From positions 70,050,987-70,114,986 of the forward strand of contig CM048557.1 in the NCBI GenBank assembly GCA_026413225.1: 64,000 nucleotides of DNA, in the 5' to 3' direction. The stretch comes from Otis tarda (taxonomy: Eukaryota > Chordata > Aves > Otidiformes > Otididae). Of the stretch, positions 48,229 through 61,074 are shown in pieces (the stretch's first letter is position 1; every line of letters begins with the position of its first letter). The position numbers and the translations under genes were made by a program. The notes under the pieces are model-generated. The model was not told where the DNA came from, made no database searches, and saw nothing but the letters and a program-made list of their open reading frames with translations.

Positions 48229-50164
48229 GGGAGGCAGTGGAGGAACTTTTAAAACAATGGACAGGGGCTATTGAGAGACTGTCGTTAAAGAGCAGAGTGC
48301 TCAGTGAAATAACAATGCAAGGGATGTGGACGGTCACTGAGGGAGACGGGCCTGGCACCGCAATAGCTGATGTTGATATGCCAAGCAGAAGAACACGCAG
48401 GAACAGAAAGAAAAGCCTTAGAGAAAAGCACAAGGCACATGGCTCTGCACACCAGTGCTAAATCAGCAGGAGAAGAGTTCACAGAAATCCAATTAGCAAG
48501 GCCAGAAGCAAGAAGAGCAGGCCAGAACGTCAATCAGCGGGACACTGCCGGCGTGAAGGTGGAATGTAATAAGCACGCCAACGAGAAACACAGGCCAGCA
48601 CGCGTGGGAAGGACAGAGGCGGCTGGCTACTCCTGAAGAGGAAAAAGTGCTCTGACAGGCTTAAAAGAAGGAAGGCAGTAAGAGCAGCAGGGGCACAGGA
48701 GAGGGTGAGCTGCACGAGGCCCGTCTCACACCACCCCACAGGCCAACCCACCGCAAGCGCACAGGCTGTTCTAGCGGTCAAGGGCAGGACGCAAAACGGC
48801 CCCCATCTCCTGGCGGGATCCTCGCCGGCGAGAGCGGTACAGTCACTAATCAACAAATCTCTCCCACGACTGAGTAACAGACCCTTGCCCGCAGCACAGT
48901 GGGACCCGTTCCCAACAGGCGCTAATGAATATCACCTTCTCAGCTCCTGCTGATGTTCTTTCCAGCAGGTCCAGAACAGGACCAGTAGCTTCAAATCCAA
49001 TTGTTGATTTTGAAAAAAGAGCAAAGCACCACCTCAGTCAGCCAGTTGAGCAGCTCCAGCCACATTTCCTGAAGGGCTGGAACAGCAGCACATTGCTGGA
49101 AATCTTATTTTATTTTATTTTTTTAGATGTAAATCCATATGGTCTGATGGTATGGTCAAAAGATCACAAACACTGCCAGCATTCCATCTAGAAAACCTTC
49201 TGATATAAAACCAGATCCACTTCTTTCTTATCTTTTTTTTCATTTCATCATGTGCGCCTACTGCAGAATATTCTAAAGAACAAGATGTTAGCACACTGGT
49301 TAACGCAGTCCATGTCATTCAAGCTTTCAGTCCATTATTTGCCTGAATATCTCTTCAGTCACCAATAAAGCTTGAATAAAGGGTAAATCTTTCACAGCAA
49401 AACAAATTAGTTTCGCTAACACATCTGCATTCCAACCAAAGCTACTAAATAAGCATGAACAAGATGGATGCAAATGAATTCACTGTTAATAAAATGAGAG
49501 CAAAATTTACGCGCCAGATAATAAATTCCATACATCCACTGCTGAAGAGCGCTGCTCGCAAAGTCTTCTCACGGCGCCTGCCTGGCGACTCGCAGCTGGC
49601 AGCTCTCACAGCAGGTTTCACCCATCACACGGCGACGCGCAGCTCTGCCACGGCCGCAACCGCTCCGTTAAAACGCTGTCCGTACAGCGATCTCGCTTGC
49701 TATCGCGGGAAACAGAAGACAGGCCAAAGCAGACAGGCGGCGACACGCCGCAGCAGCACAACACGCCGGGAACAAGCAGAACAAGGCTGGCTGCCTCGAC
49801 ACAAAAGCAGCCGTAATGCCAAACGGGCAAAGCGCAGCAAGGGTACTGCCAGTAGGCGTAGGCGTGGCCAACGGAATTACCGGGAAACACAGCTCCGGAA
49901 AGGAAAGGAGCAATAAAAGACTAAGCTTCCTCAGAGAGCTCCAGAGCGGAAACCCTGAGGGCAAGAAGACGCTTCTTTAATTATCAACAGTCATCTGTCT
50001 TGGCTAAATAGGATCCAGTAAAAGATATTCAATTTTAAACAAGCTCCCTCCCTTTGCTCCGCTTCTCCCACGGGAACCTTGTTTTGGGAACGCAGACCAT
50101 TGGGCGTTCTGTCACGGGTGCCGCAGGTGACAAAGGACTAACGGAACCCGACTGTCCCCAGCGC
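48229..50164. other. Unassigned intergenic sequence
   Basis: AT-rich at 49,100-49,540. No gene or named repeat recognised. Confidence 0.4.
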
Positions 50165-50533
50165 AGCTCAGCCCCGCTCAGGACCAAGCTACACAGCCTC
50201 TCGCTCACTGCCCACACCCTCCAGCGGGACGGGGGGAACTGGGAAAGAAAAGGCGGCAAAACTCACGGGTTGAGATTAAAAAACCAATAATAACAATAAT
50301 AATAACAGAAGAAAAAACAGAGATGGAAAACACTTACAGCACAAGAGCTCACAGCAAATCCCGATGCCCAGTGTCCACCCTCCTCACTTACCCCTGAGCA
50401 GGATGGCCCAGCGCTGGGGCTCATTTGGGTAATTAGCTGTCCCAGCTGTGGGCTAATGAGTAACCTATCCCAGCTGTGTCCCCAGCCCCAGCTCCGGTGA
50501 GAATTAACCCTGTCCTAGCCCGAACCAGGACAT
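50165..50533 (-). mobile_element. Probable avian ERV LTR fragment
   Basis: The order GGGGGAACTGGGAAAGAAAA, AAACTCACGGGTTGAGATTA, an (AAT/AAC)n stretch at 50,285-50,308, then AGAATTAACCCTGTCCTAGC and GAACCAGGACA resembles an abundant bird LTR in the opposite orientation to the piece at 2036-2231. No internal retroviral coding sequence is seen. Strand and limits are approximate, and the call rests on pattern recognition. Confidence 0.5.
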
Positions 50534-52689
50534 CCCCTTGGTCTTTCATTCATTAGGCTTCTCCCCGGGCAAAACCATTACACAGAAGAGCGATTGCCGG
50601 ACTGGGATAAGGCAAAATCAATCAGAAAACTCCAGACATTTATTCTGAGGCCTCTATATTTATTACACGTATATATAATTTGCAGGATTAACTTCATTGA
50701 CATACCCTCAACAAAAGTATTTCCATGAAAGAAACTTGAAAAAGCATACACCCTTCAGCCAAACAGCATGCAAGGTTTTGGGATTCTGGTTTTTTTTTTT
50801 CAGTTTAACCGCACACTACAGATCTGGATCTGAGGTTACCGGACTTTACATGCAATCTACAACACAGACTTTTCGGCTTGTGTTTTTGCAGCTGCTGCCA
50901 AAATACCTTAAATGGGACCAGTCAGGGGAACAAAAAAAATCAAGAAACAAGCTTAAAAATTATTCCAGAAATGCGATTTAAAAAGCTCCACTGGAGTCTG
51001 ACAGTACGTACCAAAGGGGGCTTGCTTTGCCCTGTTACCAAAGTTTATAACAAGTACGAGCATCTACAACTATCTGAACTACATCCTCAGAGCTCACAAA
51101 CCACTCTTTTACCAGAAAGAAGGAACTACCACTCACTCAACTTTCTGTGGATCCTACTGTTTTTTTTTCCTGAAAGTTAGAAAAGGTATGATGTCTTCTG
51201 CAAGTAACTGGAGCAAAACAAATTTTCTTTGCTTTTGATTACTTAGGCAAAATCTGATCTGTGAGGTATTTGAGAAACTATGGTAGCAATAAGATATTAT
51301 TAGAGATAAGGAATAAATTGTGAGTTGAATTTTTGGTTTTTTGGCTCTTGAAGAGGAGCTGTACCATGACAGTGCAATATACACCATTACAAACTGATAA
51401 CGTTACAGTGCGTTAAACAGATAACAGATTCTCTCCTACTTTTGGCTCACCAGAGCTGTGCCAGCCAGGCAGAGACCACACCGGCTGTACGGACAGCCAG
51501 TGACATCCCAACCACAACCAGACATGTAACAACTAACGTAAAATCTAAACACAGCCGTTTCTTGCCACTCCTCTTCTGACTTTTCCAGGCTCTCCTTTCA
51601 TCTCCCCATTGCATTCTCCACTTGCCCTCCCAGCCCCGCTACCTCCCTCAGAGCCCCCAGCTCCAAAAGCGCGGCAGGAGAACCGTGCGGGGAGCCAAGG
51701 CCAGCAGCAGACACCAAAGAGCTAGTCCAGCTTGCGGAGATCCCTTCTGTGACCGAACGCCTTCCGAAATGCTTGCTCTTGGCCTCCGAGTGTCCATACA
51801 CCACTGTGTACCAGGCAGCGCTCTCTCAGCTTGCTCACTCACAGATTTTAATCTCTGTAGCACTCCTTCTCTTCTTGAACTGGTGGAGCAGCTCAGACAC
51901 ATGTGAAACCCTCACCAAGAGGCTTCATGGCCATATAACCCCACAAAACATGCTTCTCACTGAACTATTTTCTTTATAGCTCATGGCCCCGCTCCCCATA
52001 TGCACCTACCTTTGATTCTCAACACTGACAACTGCGTGCCTGGGCTTTGCTCCTCTGCGTATCAATTCCTAGGAATTTTAGGTAGCAGCAAGCACAGGAT
52101 CATTGTCTGCTATACAACCCAGGCCACTAAGTAGCATACGCATTTTCTGGAAGAAGCCCAAAGACTTTTAGTTACAACAGAAAAAATTAAGTTGCAAAAT
52201 ACCAAATAGAACCCCAAAATATCCAGCATAACTACTTTTTTTTTTTTAATGTAGCTATTCTTCATTAATAGGCATTTGGTCAATTACAGTAAACACGGAG
52301 GTTATTTCTTACTCAAAACTGAACTTCTAACTGAATTTCTAACTGAGTTACCCCGGACCAATGTAAACCCCAGGCACACCCGATTCCAGAAGCCATTCCC
52401 TGGGCCTCCTCCTTAACCAGGAGAGCCAGGCTGCGGGGTAAAGCTGCTGATTTCTGCTGTATGATGCAACTTTTCCCACCTGAAATAGGAAACTCTCCCA
52501 CTTGAACTTTCCACTGAGACCGAGACAGTAGTTTTCAGAGCCCGGATTACAACCCCTATGTAAGCCAACGGTCACAGACTGGATTTATTGCTCTCTTTCA
52601 GAAAACCCACACGTAGCTACATCCCGCGGTGACTCTGCAGGCCCGGACCCAGGAGGAAGCCTGGATGCTGCCGAAACGCGCTAGCGAAC
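50534..52689. other. Unassigned sequence upstream of the MIS18BP1 promoter
   Basis: Mostly AT-rich, with T runs near 50,791 and 52,237. No exon or repeat recognised. This is the proximal upstream flank of the gene. Confidence 0.4.
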
Positions 52690-53203
52690 TCTTTACGCTC
52701 ATTTTCTCTCTTTTACTTCACCCGGGCCCGGGAGCAAGGAGCGCCCAGGCCTCCCTGCCTGCGCCTGGGTCCCTGCCTGCGCCTGGGTCCCTGTTCACTC
52801 CTGAGAACAGCCCGAGGCTGCCGCGGCCCCCAACACTGCTCCTTCCCCCCGCCCACCACAGCGCTAACGGCCGCTCCCGCCTCTGCGGCGGCAGAACCAC
52901 GCCCCCCGCGCGGGGCGGGCCGGACTGAACCAAGAGAAAGGGGGAGGACACGCCGCCCTCTGCCTAAATGCTGATGCGCAACTTCTCCTCGGCGCTGTTT
53001 CGTCCCCCCCATCGCGCGGCGATTCTCGCCGCCCGGGCGGGCAGTGACGCGGCGCGGCCCCGCCGCCAATCCGGGCGCGGCGGCTCCGCTCGAATCCTGG
53101 CGGAGCGGTGGCGGGCTGGGCCCCGGCGCTGCCGGCGGCTGGCGGGGAGCGCGGGGGCGCGCGGGCACCGCGGGGCTCAGGGGGAGCGCGGCTCCGCGGC
53201 AAG
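52690..53203 (+). promoter_or_regulatory. MIS18BP1: CpG-island promoter and 5' UTR of MIS18BP1
   Basis: Composition switches from AT-rich to strongly GC- and CpG-rich at about 52,690, and the island continues through exon 1 to about 53,760. A CCAAT box in the context CGCCGCCAATCC lies at 53066-53070, 134 bp before the start codon. A CRE-like TGACGC core lies near 53045. No TATA box is seen, as expected for a broadly expressed cell-cycle gene. An 18-bp unit (CCCTGCCTGCGCCTGGGT) is tandemly repeated about 2.3 times within 52753-52795. The transcription start cannot be placed exactly. Confidence 0.8.
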
Positions 53204-53759
53204 ATGGTGGCGACTCCCACCCGCAGCCCCGCCGGCGTCCCCCCGGCCCGTCGCCGGGGAGAGCTGCCGTGCCGGTCGGTGTCCCTCAGCAGCGTCCCCG
53301 CGGGCACGCTGACCCCGCTGAAGGAGCTCCTGCGCTGCCACGGCTCCCTCAGGATCGCGGCGGAGCCGGAGAACCGCGCCGGAGGAGGGCCGGCGGCCGG
53401 CGCCCTCTTCCATTCCACGCTGCTGGCGGGCAGCGCGGGCGGCGGGGAGCCGCCGAATGTCAGCGAGATCCGGCCCTGCCCCTGCCCCGGCCCCGGCCCC
53501 GAGCGGTGGCTGAAGCGGCGGGCGGGCGAGCCTCCCGCCTACGAGTCCCCGGCCAAAATCTTCCAGCGGATGAAGAGCGGGGCCCAGCGGCAGGGCAGCG
53601 GGCCGCCGGCGGGAGAGGGGCAGCCGGGGGGCTGCGGCCGCGACCGGATCCTGACGCCCGGCCTGAAGGCCGCGGGGCCGGGGCGCTGGCAGAAGCTGGC
53701 GGCGGGCGGGCGGCGGGGACCCGCGGAGCTGCCCGGCGGGCGCCTCCCGCCTGGACAAG
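53204..53759 (+). CDS. MIS18BP1: MIS18BP1 exon 1 (coding)
   Basis: The start codon at 53204 has a strong context (AAGATGG) and begins MVATP, in register with the orthologues. An in-frame ATG at 53108 would add 32 low-complexity residues and is not preferred. The exon ends CAAG with GTCTGT donor at 53760, phase 1 (185 codons plus one base). It carries two family motifs, [14 protein letters not shown] and [12 protein letters not shown]. The rest, especially residues 125-185, is extremely GC-rich and Gly/Pro/Arg-rich, unlike the AT-rich later exons. Confidence 0.93.
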
Positions 53760-56700
53760 GTCTGTTGGCGTGCTCCTCCGGGAAAGCTGGCTCTCACCTC
53801 ACCTCTAGCTCGCTGCGGCTCCCTCTGCGCGTCGCTCGGGGTGCTTCCAGGGGCTGGGAAAAGCTGCCAGGGTGTCTTCATGGGCGTGAGAAATACCGGT
53901 ACCAGCACTGGTTTTCCTCCCCCAAAAACCTGGACAGGCGCGCCTTTGGTGCTAGGATGTGTCTGTCCCGTAGCTGATGTCTCTTCCACTCTCTTTGCCT
54001 TAGAGGAATCCCCACACGGTGTTTTCTCCCTCTCCTGCTCAGTCTGGGTTTAACTGCTCCCTCTGTTCTGTTTGTGAACGGGACTGACCCTTTGTGACAT
54101 CTCAAAACCTGAAAATTGCACTTTGTAAGTGAAAAAAATCAGAACAAACAATTACTTTAAGTGCTCCCTCCAGTCAATACAGAAAGGAGGAAGGCTGGTG
54201 GAAAAACTGCTTGGGTTTTGAGATCCTTCCGAGGCGTTTCCCTGGGCAGCCTGGTCTGATGGCTTTTCCAGTCCATCTTCTGTTTCGGACTAGCTGCTGG
54301 AACCTGAACTTGTGTCCTCTCCTGTCAAGGTGCTGTGGCCGCTATAGGCGAGTAGGAACGGCCTTCCTTCTGGTTCATGGGCGTCCGTAAAGGGAACGGA
54401 GATGTTTTGGAGAGGAAGGTGTCCCAGTGCCCTGTTAATTCTCATGCTACGATCACCCAGAGTGGGAGACCCAGTGAAATACTGGCTGCTTTAGCAGAAG
54501 GGTTATGCTTCATTGCTGCATGTGTTCCCGTTTGAAGTACAGTAGTTACAAATCTCCTCTACTAAACTTTTATCCCGTTTAGGGTGGGGGTCAAGACCTA
54601 CGCGGTTTGTGTTCATTTTAAGACAAAATTGCAGAAAACTAGGCTGAGCACTCAGCCTGTCTCATCTGGCCAGCGGCATGGGCAGCTGTGTGCTGTTTGC
54701 ACTGGGGGTTTGTCCAGTTGTTCTGAAAAGAACTTCAGTTACGGACGTGGCAGTGCTCTTGGTTTATGCTTAGATATGAAAAAGTCTTCCTAAATCTCTT
54801 TGCTGCAACATAAACCCACTTGTTACTGTTTGTATTTCTGTTGGGTGCAATAAAGACGAGATTAAACCATTATTACGGTGACTGGAAGAAGGAAAACGTT
54901 GCACCCATTTTTAAAAAGGGTAGAAGGGGGGACACTGGGAATGACCGGCCTGTCAGCCTCGCCTCTGTGCCTGGGCAGATCATGGAGCAGATCCTCCTAG
55001 AAGCCGTGCTGAGGCCCAGGGAGGTGGTTTGAGACAGCCAGCACGGCTTCGCCAAGGGCAGGTCCTGTCTGACCGGCCTAGGGGCCTTCTGTGATGGAGT
55101 GTCCATCAGTGGACAAGGGAGGAGCTCTGGATTTTGTCTGTCTGGACTTGCGTAAGGCCTTTGACGTGGTCCCCCATAACATCCTTCTCTAAACTGGACA
55201 GATGTGGATTTGATGGGTGGTAGATGAGGAACTGTTGGATGGTCGCATCCAGAGGGCAGCGGTCAACAGCTCAGTGTCCGGGTGGGGGGCAGTGACGAGT
55301 GGTGTCCCTCGGGAGCTATGAAACCCACCCCGCTTGTAGGCCTCTCCAAGCCCCGGTTGGTGCCTGTGGGCTGGGTGCTGCCAGCCATGCCTGTGCACAC
55401 CTGAGGGTGCTTCTCGCGTGCAGCTGGGGCGGCGCAACAGCTAACCCCCCGTGGAGGGGAAGGCTCGTACTGCCTATCCGTCGTGGGAAAGAAAAGCAAG
55501 CATGTTGTTGTATGGCGGAGTTCAGTATTGCCTTCCCTGTCCCCTGCATGAAAATGTTTTTCTTCCCCAAATTCAAAGACTTTTTGTCCTGTTATTTTCC
55601 AGAATTAGTTCGCGCTCAGATTCCTGGGAACCGAACCACAGAAGCACTAGCTGCGGACCCTCTTGTACTGGAGTCTCCTCAGAAGTTCTTCTTGCGTGTA
55701 AAGCGGAAACTGCAGCGGCAGCGGCAGCGAAAAGGTACTTGGTATTGCTCTTAAAAACACCTGAAAAAACTTCCTTGACTTCAGGGTTTCTGTTCTTGCT
55801 TATAATGTCTCACGTGCTGTGGAAAATGGAGCAAGAAACCTGCAAATCTGCTTTTTCAAACCTGGAGATGGCCTCGGACTTGGTTTAACTGAGGTTTAGG
55901 GCTGGGGGCTTCTGACCTTGATGCTTGACATCATTAGTCTGTTTGAACACACTGTCTCTGCTGACAAGGAACCCCATCTACCTAAGAGGAAAAGTTTGGT
56001 TCCATGAGAAACTCTCTTGTATTTATTTTTTCCATATTGTTACTTGAGAGCAGCCCTGTACATGCTTCTGTCCTGTAATTCAGTTTTGAAAGTGCAGATG
56101 AAGAAAATGATGCATGCCAAGGTCTTAGTAGTGTTCAAGTTCAAAACTGAATTTATCTGAAAACTCAAATCCCAGTGCTTGTAGCGCCTGGCATAGCAGC
56201 AGCACGGCTACAAGTCCAGATCCTGAGGTTTGGAAACACGGAAATATTTGAGATTTCTTTTTTTCCTTTCTCTGCAAGGAGACGTCGTTAAAGAAAAGAC
56301 AGGAAGAATCGTACAGATACACTAGTAATAGATGGGGTGTGCCTTAGCCTGGTCTGGGGGGAAAGGGGGATGTCTGTAAGTCCTAAACAGCAGGGGTATT
56401 GGTCTGGTGGTGAGGAAAAGCTAGTCTGAACAAATTCAGAGCGGCCTGCTGTTAACATTAACTATGGAAATGGGCAGTTGCAGTACAGCTAATCCATACA
56501 ACCTCCTCTTATTAAAAGTGGAGCTGACTTTATAAATACATTTTTAATTTGTTCTCAAGTATCACTAATTTCTGTGTTATTTTTTTTAATGAGCAGATCC
56601 AACGCCTTCAAACCCAACCAAGCAGAACATTCCTCCTTCCACAACTACGGAAAAGCCATTCGTCAAACCTGCTCTCCCTGAGCAGCTCACCAATGGTCCT

Positions 56701-59700
56701 GCAGCGTATGCGGCCACCAACAGGGATGATCAGGATCATTTCCTTATAGAAACAATGGATGCTGACGATGAAATGTCTCAAAATACAGTGACTAGTTCTG
56801 TGAATGTAAACTCTACCCCTTTGGAAAATGGGGATCAGTTACAAGACAGGTGGGGAAACGGAGAAGCAAAGCGTACTGAACTCCATCAAGACAGAAGAGA
56901 GTTGCAGCCAAGTAATAAGCAAGCTGCTCACGGAGTAGAAAAGATACTGGAGACTAATTCTCAGAAGCCCACACAGTGCTTATGTAGTATTATGCTCGCT
57001 TCTCCCAGAGTCCACATTCCAAGGAAGCAAAAGCCTCTGGATAAAGCCCATAAAGATCAAGTTACTGGCCAAGCAGACAAAGAGGTGGGAGAACTTAATG
57101 CTGTAGGGCAGCTGATAGATTCCTCTGGGCCGCTTGTAGCTCATAGCTGCGATTTATTTATTTTTCTTCTTGTCAAAAATGATGAGCGCTCAGAAGAGAA
57201 TAAACTATTATTTTATTAGATTGTGCTGCTAAACGCTTTCCCATCAAAAGGATTTCTTTTTTCCCTATACTCCAAGATGACGATGTTCATCTTGTATTTT
57301 TGAAGCGTGCCATGTTCCTCAGTGAGTCGTTTAGGAAACTGGTGGAAGCATACCTTCCCAAGGTTTGAGTTTCCGTTGTTCCCTAGAGGAGTCTGTGGGA
57401 TTGCTGTCCTCTTCAAGCTGAGCAAGTAAATTGTGTTGTTCTCCCTCACCATTGTCAAGCACGTTTGATATGTTTTCCTGTATTACAAAAAATAAGTTAC
57501 CTTTATGATGAGCTTTGACTGAGATAAGGAACAGGTAAGTGTAAGAGCTGTGGCATAGTGTTGGTATTTTTTGTGAGGAGCTTTTTGGATTTGCTAGAGG
57601 TCTTGGCCAATGACTTTGTCTTCCGAAAGTCAGCATTAAATTACTGAAAAGTGTCTGTAATTTAAATTCCTGTCCTCGCTTGTGCATTAGACTCCGGTTT
57701 GATTATGCTTCAACATTCACGTGTACAATGGTTGTTTTCAGTTTTTCTGGTCTGGATGATGGTGCCTAAATATCTTCTCACGTTATTTGGGAGTTTGTTT
57801 ATATTTTGCTAATGCCTTGGTGATGCTGCACAGCTTAGTCAAACTTATTTTATTTTTTTTTTTTTGTACAGAAAAATGTCTGCCTAGCCAGTTGGAGGAT
57901 TAAAGTGATGGGTGATAACACTGCAATATATGTCGAAGGAAAGCGGAAGTAAGGAAATATTTTCTGATTTAAATGCAACATAAAACATATTGGTGGGCTT
58001 TCAGCATCTGAGCTAGAAAGACTATAGCATTTTCACCAGGCTGAATAGCTGGAGCTTGGAGATTTGTATTCTTCCAATGTCTTGGGAACTGCTGGAAGCA
58101 GTTCCACACTTCTTATTTTTGACCTGTATAATGGTAGTTTTGCAGCTTGCATAATTGTATCGCTGCAATAATGAGCTGGATGGAGTCCTTCAGTCCACTG
58201 TGCTTCTGCAGCCTGATGCCAGGGTCATGTTCTGTGGCTGACGTTTGCTGTAGCCGACATGTTCGTTCTGTCTCCCGTCCGAGTATTAGGCGAGGCCAGA
58301 ACCGCTTCTCTTCCGAGCTGAGAAAAGAAACCCTGGCACATCCTGCCAGCGTCTGTATCGCTCGTAAAACATGTAACACTGCCAGGCTCATGGAATATCA
58401 GTATCCTAGTGTTAAATTGCTTCTGGTATGAAAACAATGTTTTACTTCTGTTCTTCACATTTGCTGTCTTTTCTTAGAGATATGAACGACCTGCCTTGGC
58501 ATAGTAACGCGATTACGGAGCGCATAGCGCACAACCAAGTTAAAACGGCATCTGGCAGGATCTACTTGCTACAGGGCAATATAGACTCAGCTTCCATGAG
58601 AAAAGAAGGTAAGAAGGTGATTCGTGGTGTAACATTACAAACCGAGAAGGGCTTTAGACTTAAGATTGAACATGCAGCTGAAGTGAGCGTTTTGTCTCAC
58701 CCTGCTAATTGGTGGGTGTTCAGCACGTGCTGGGAAGTGGCTCAGCATCGGATCTAAATCTATCTAATGTTAGTTGTGGCTGGCAGTTCTCGGGTGCTGC
58801 AGTCACAGAGGGCTTTCAGGGCAGGAAGTTGGCTAGTGGGTACGTTCTTCTAAAGAGATGAGTTTTTGCTAGGATTGCCTTTATGTAATTTTGGTCAGTG
58901 TTTTGGCTTTTAAATAGTGCTAAGACATTCAGAAAGGGATTGGTTATACACTACTGAAATTACTCTGGTGTTCGCATTCTATCTGTGACTTACTGTTCAG
59001 TAATTAACCGCTAACTCTGCAATGCTACGTGGAATTGCTGTTTGGAGACAGACTAGAGATGGTGTCAGTGCTTTATAATTGAGTAAACTGATCCATCTTT
59101 AGGGTCTAAGTGGTAAGTTATACCAAATCCAGCAAAACTACTTTCAAAGCATGTGGAATTTGAAAGGAGATTGAAGTTAAATTTAGGCTAGGCTTTATTC
59201 TATTTTTCTTGCCTCACATGCATCCTCTGTCGCGTTCACGAGGAAATGAGCTGCCACGTTAGTGCTTGCAGGCAGCTCTAGGAACGTAAAGACCGACTGG
59301 CACGGGTGGAATAAATGTTTGCTGTAATACCGCACCTGATCCTGATGCAGTTGTTCCTTGTCTAAGCCTCATGAACAGTCCGTGTGCTCTCAATTGAACA
59401 GCTTCTGTATCAAACAAAATAAACTTGGTTCTCCCAAGTGGAGTTTCCTTGATATAGTTAAGTCCTGAACAGTTTAGAGCTAACCAGAGCTCGGAAACCT
59501 CCGGCTTTCTCGGGGACCTCGGGCACTCTGCAGAGAAGCCACGGGCCAGTCCAGCTGGATGAACGGGGAAAGGTTATGCTCGTGGTTCCCAGGAAACTCG
59601 GATGTTCTCTCCGGAGAGAGCCTTTGGTTGACTTCTCTATGGAGTATGCTGTTCTCTCAAGCTGGGGAGACCTGTCTCTCTAGCATTTAAAGATGCAGTG

Positions 59701-61043
59701 AGATTCTGAGGCACTTACAGAACCGTGGTTGTACTGGATATCATTTCTGCCCTTTCTGATAAGAAGTACTGCTCAGCTATTGTTAATGCTGCTTCTCTTC
59801 CAAACAGGTTTTCCCTACCGATTCATCAAAAGATTTACATATGGATTTTCCAAAAGGTGGAAGGAATATGTTGAGGAGTTTCTTGAGGAAAGAAGAAGGT
59901 AATTTCTTTGGAGATTGTTTCATTGTAATGTTCTTTTCAGTATTTCCTGAGATTTTGCTTTTGAAGAATACTATACTAGAGGAGTACGAAAGATTGTAGG
60001 TGTGTGCATGAAGACTATGTTCCAGGGCAATACTGGTCACCACTTTGGAAGGATGCCCTTTTACCTTTCTTCGTTATACTGGTTTGTTTTTTTCCACTCG
60101 CATGGTGTCTGTACGAGTACACTGCACTGTGCTACTGGGCTTTTGCCGAGGTGAGGAGGAGACTTCAAGTTTACCTAAGTTAATGTGTCCTTGAAGGACA
60201 ACTTTTTCAGATGTTTATTATCTCTTTTCTTAAACTACAAACCCTTAGGAAAGACCAAAACCAAAGCACTGATGAGGATGAAAATGAAGAGTGTGACTTC
60301 GTGGTGCGTACGGATGTGATGAAAAACGCAGGAGACTCAGCAAAAAATGTAAAGAAACCTGAAATCAGAAACACCACTTACATAGTATCACCCGGGAATG
60401 ATGAAAATGCTTGTGAGTGTTTAATAATCTTTTTCTTGGGGAAAAAAGCTGGGGTTTATTTGAGAGCTGGTTTCCCCAGTGAAAGATACCTATTATCTGC
60501 CTGGTTCTTATCTTGTTAATTAGGCTGCGTGGAAGAGGTGACAAAGTAGCTGGGTGAAGTTTTTTGTTTGCGTTCGCTTGGGCTGCAATGATCAGGAGCG
60601 TTGATGCGTTTCTCTGGGTCTGGTTTGCTGGTGTACCAGTGTTCGGGGCTGTCCTGAGGGTGAACCCTGCGAGAGGAGCAGGAGGCTGTTCTGGTCCGTA
60701 GTGGCTGAAAGCAGTGACCCACAGCTGTTTACTCTGACAGCAAACTTGGCTGAATTTCTTTTTCCAGTTGCTATTTTGCAGAACGTACGCTCTTCTTAGT
60801 CCTCTTGGGCCGCCTGTGGGATTTCATTCCTCTATCGAGGCTGCTCCCCTGCAGTGCCCACTGGGTTAGTTTTAACTCCTGTCGAGTCCTTGAGCAGGTT
60901 TATTTTATAGCATCTCAGTGTTTTTGCCAGAGTTGACACAGAGAGTGATAACAATTGGGGATGGATGGAATGGATTGTGGAAAAATTCATCACGTTGGCT
61001 TGGTTTCCAAAGGAAATGGTTGTAGACCCATAACCTATTGATC

Positions 61044-61074
<31 letters not shown>

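Noticed and set aside
53108-53203. Upstream in-frame ATG as the MIS18BP1 start
   Set aside because: The added residues are low-complexity, while the ATG at 53204 starts MVATP as in the family and has a strong initiation context.
53177-53989. Antisense open frame of 270 codons over exon 1
   Set aside because: It is the mirror of a GC-rich coding exon on the + strand, with no independent support.
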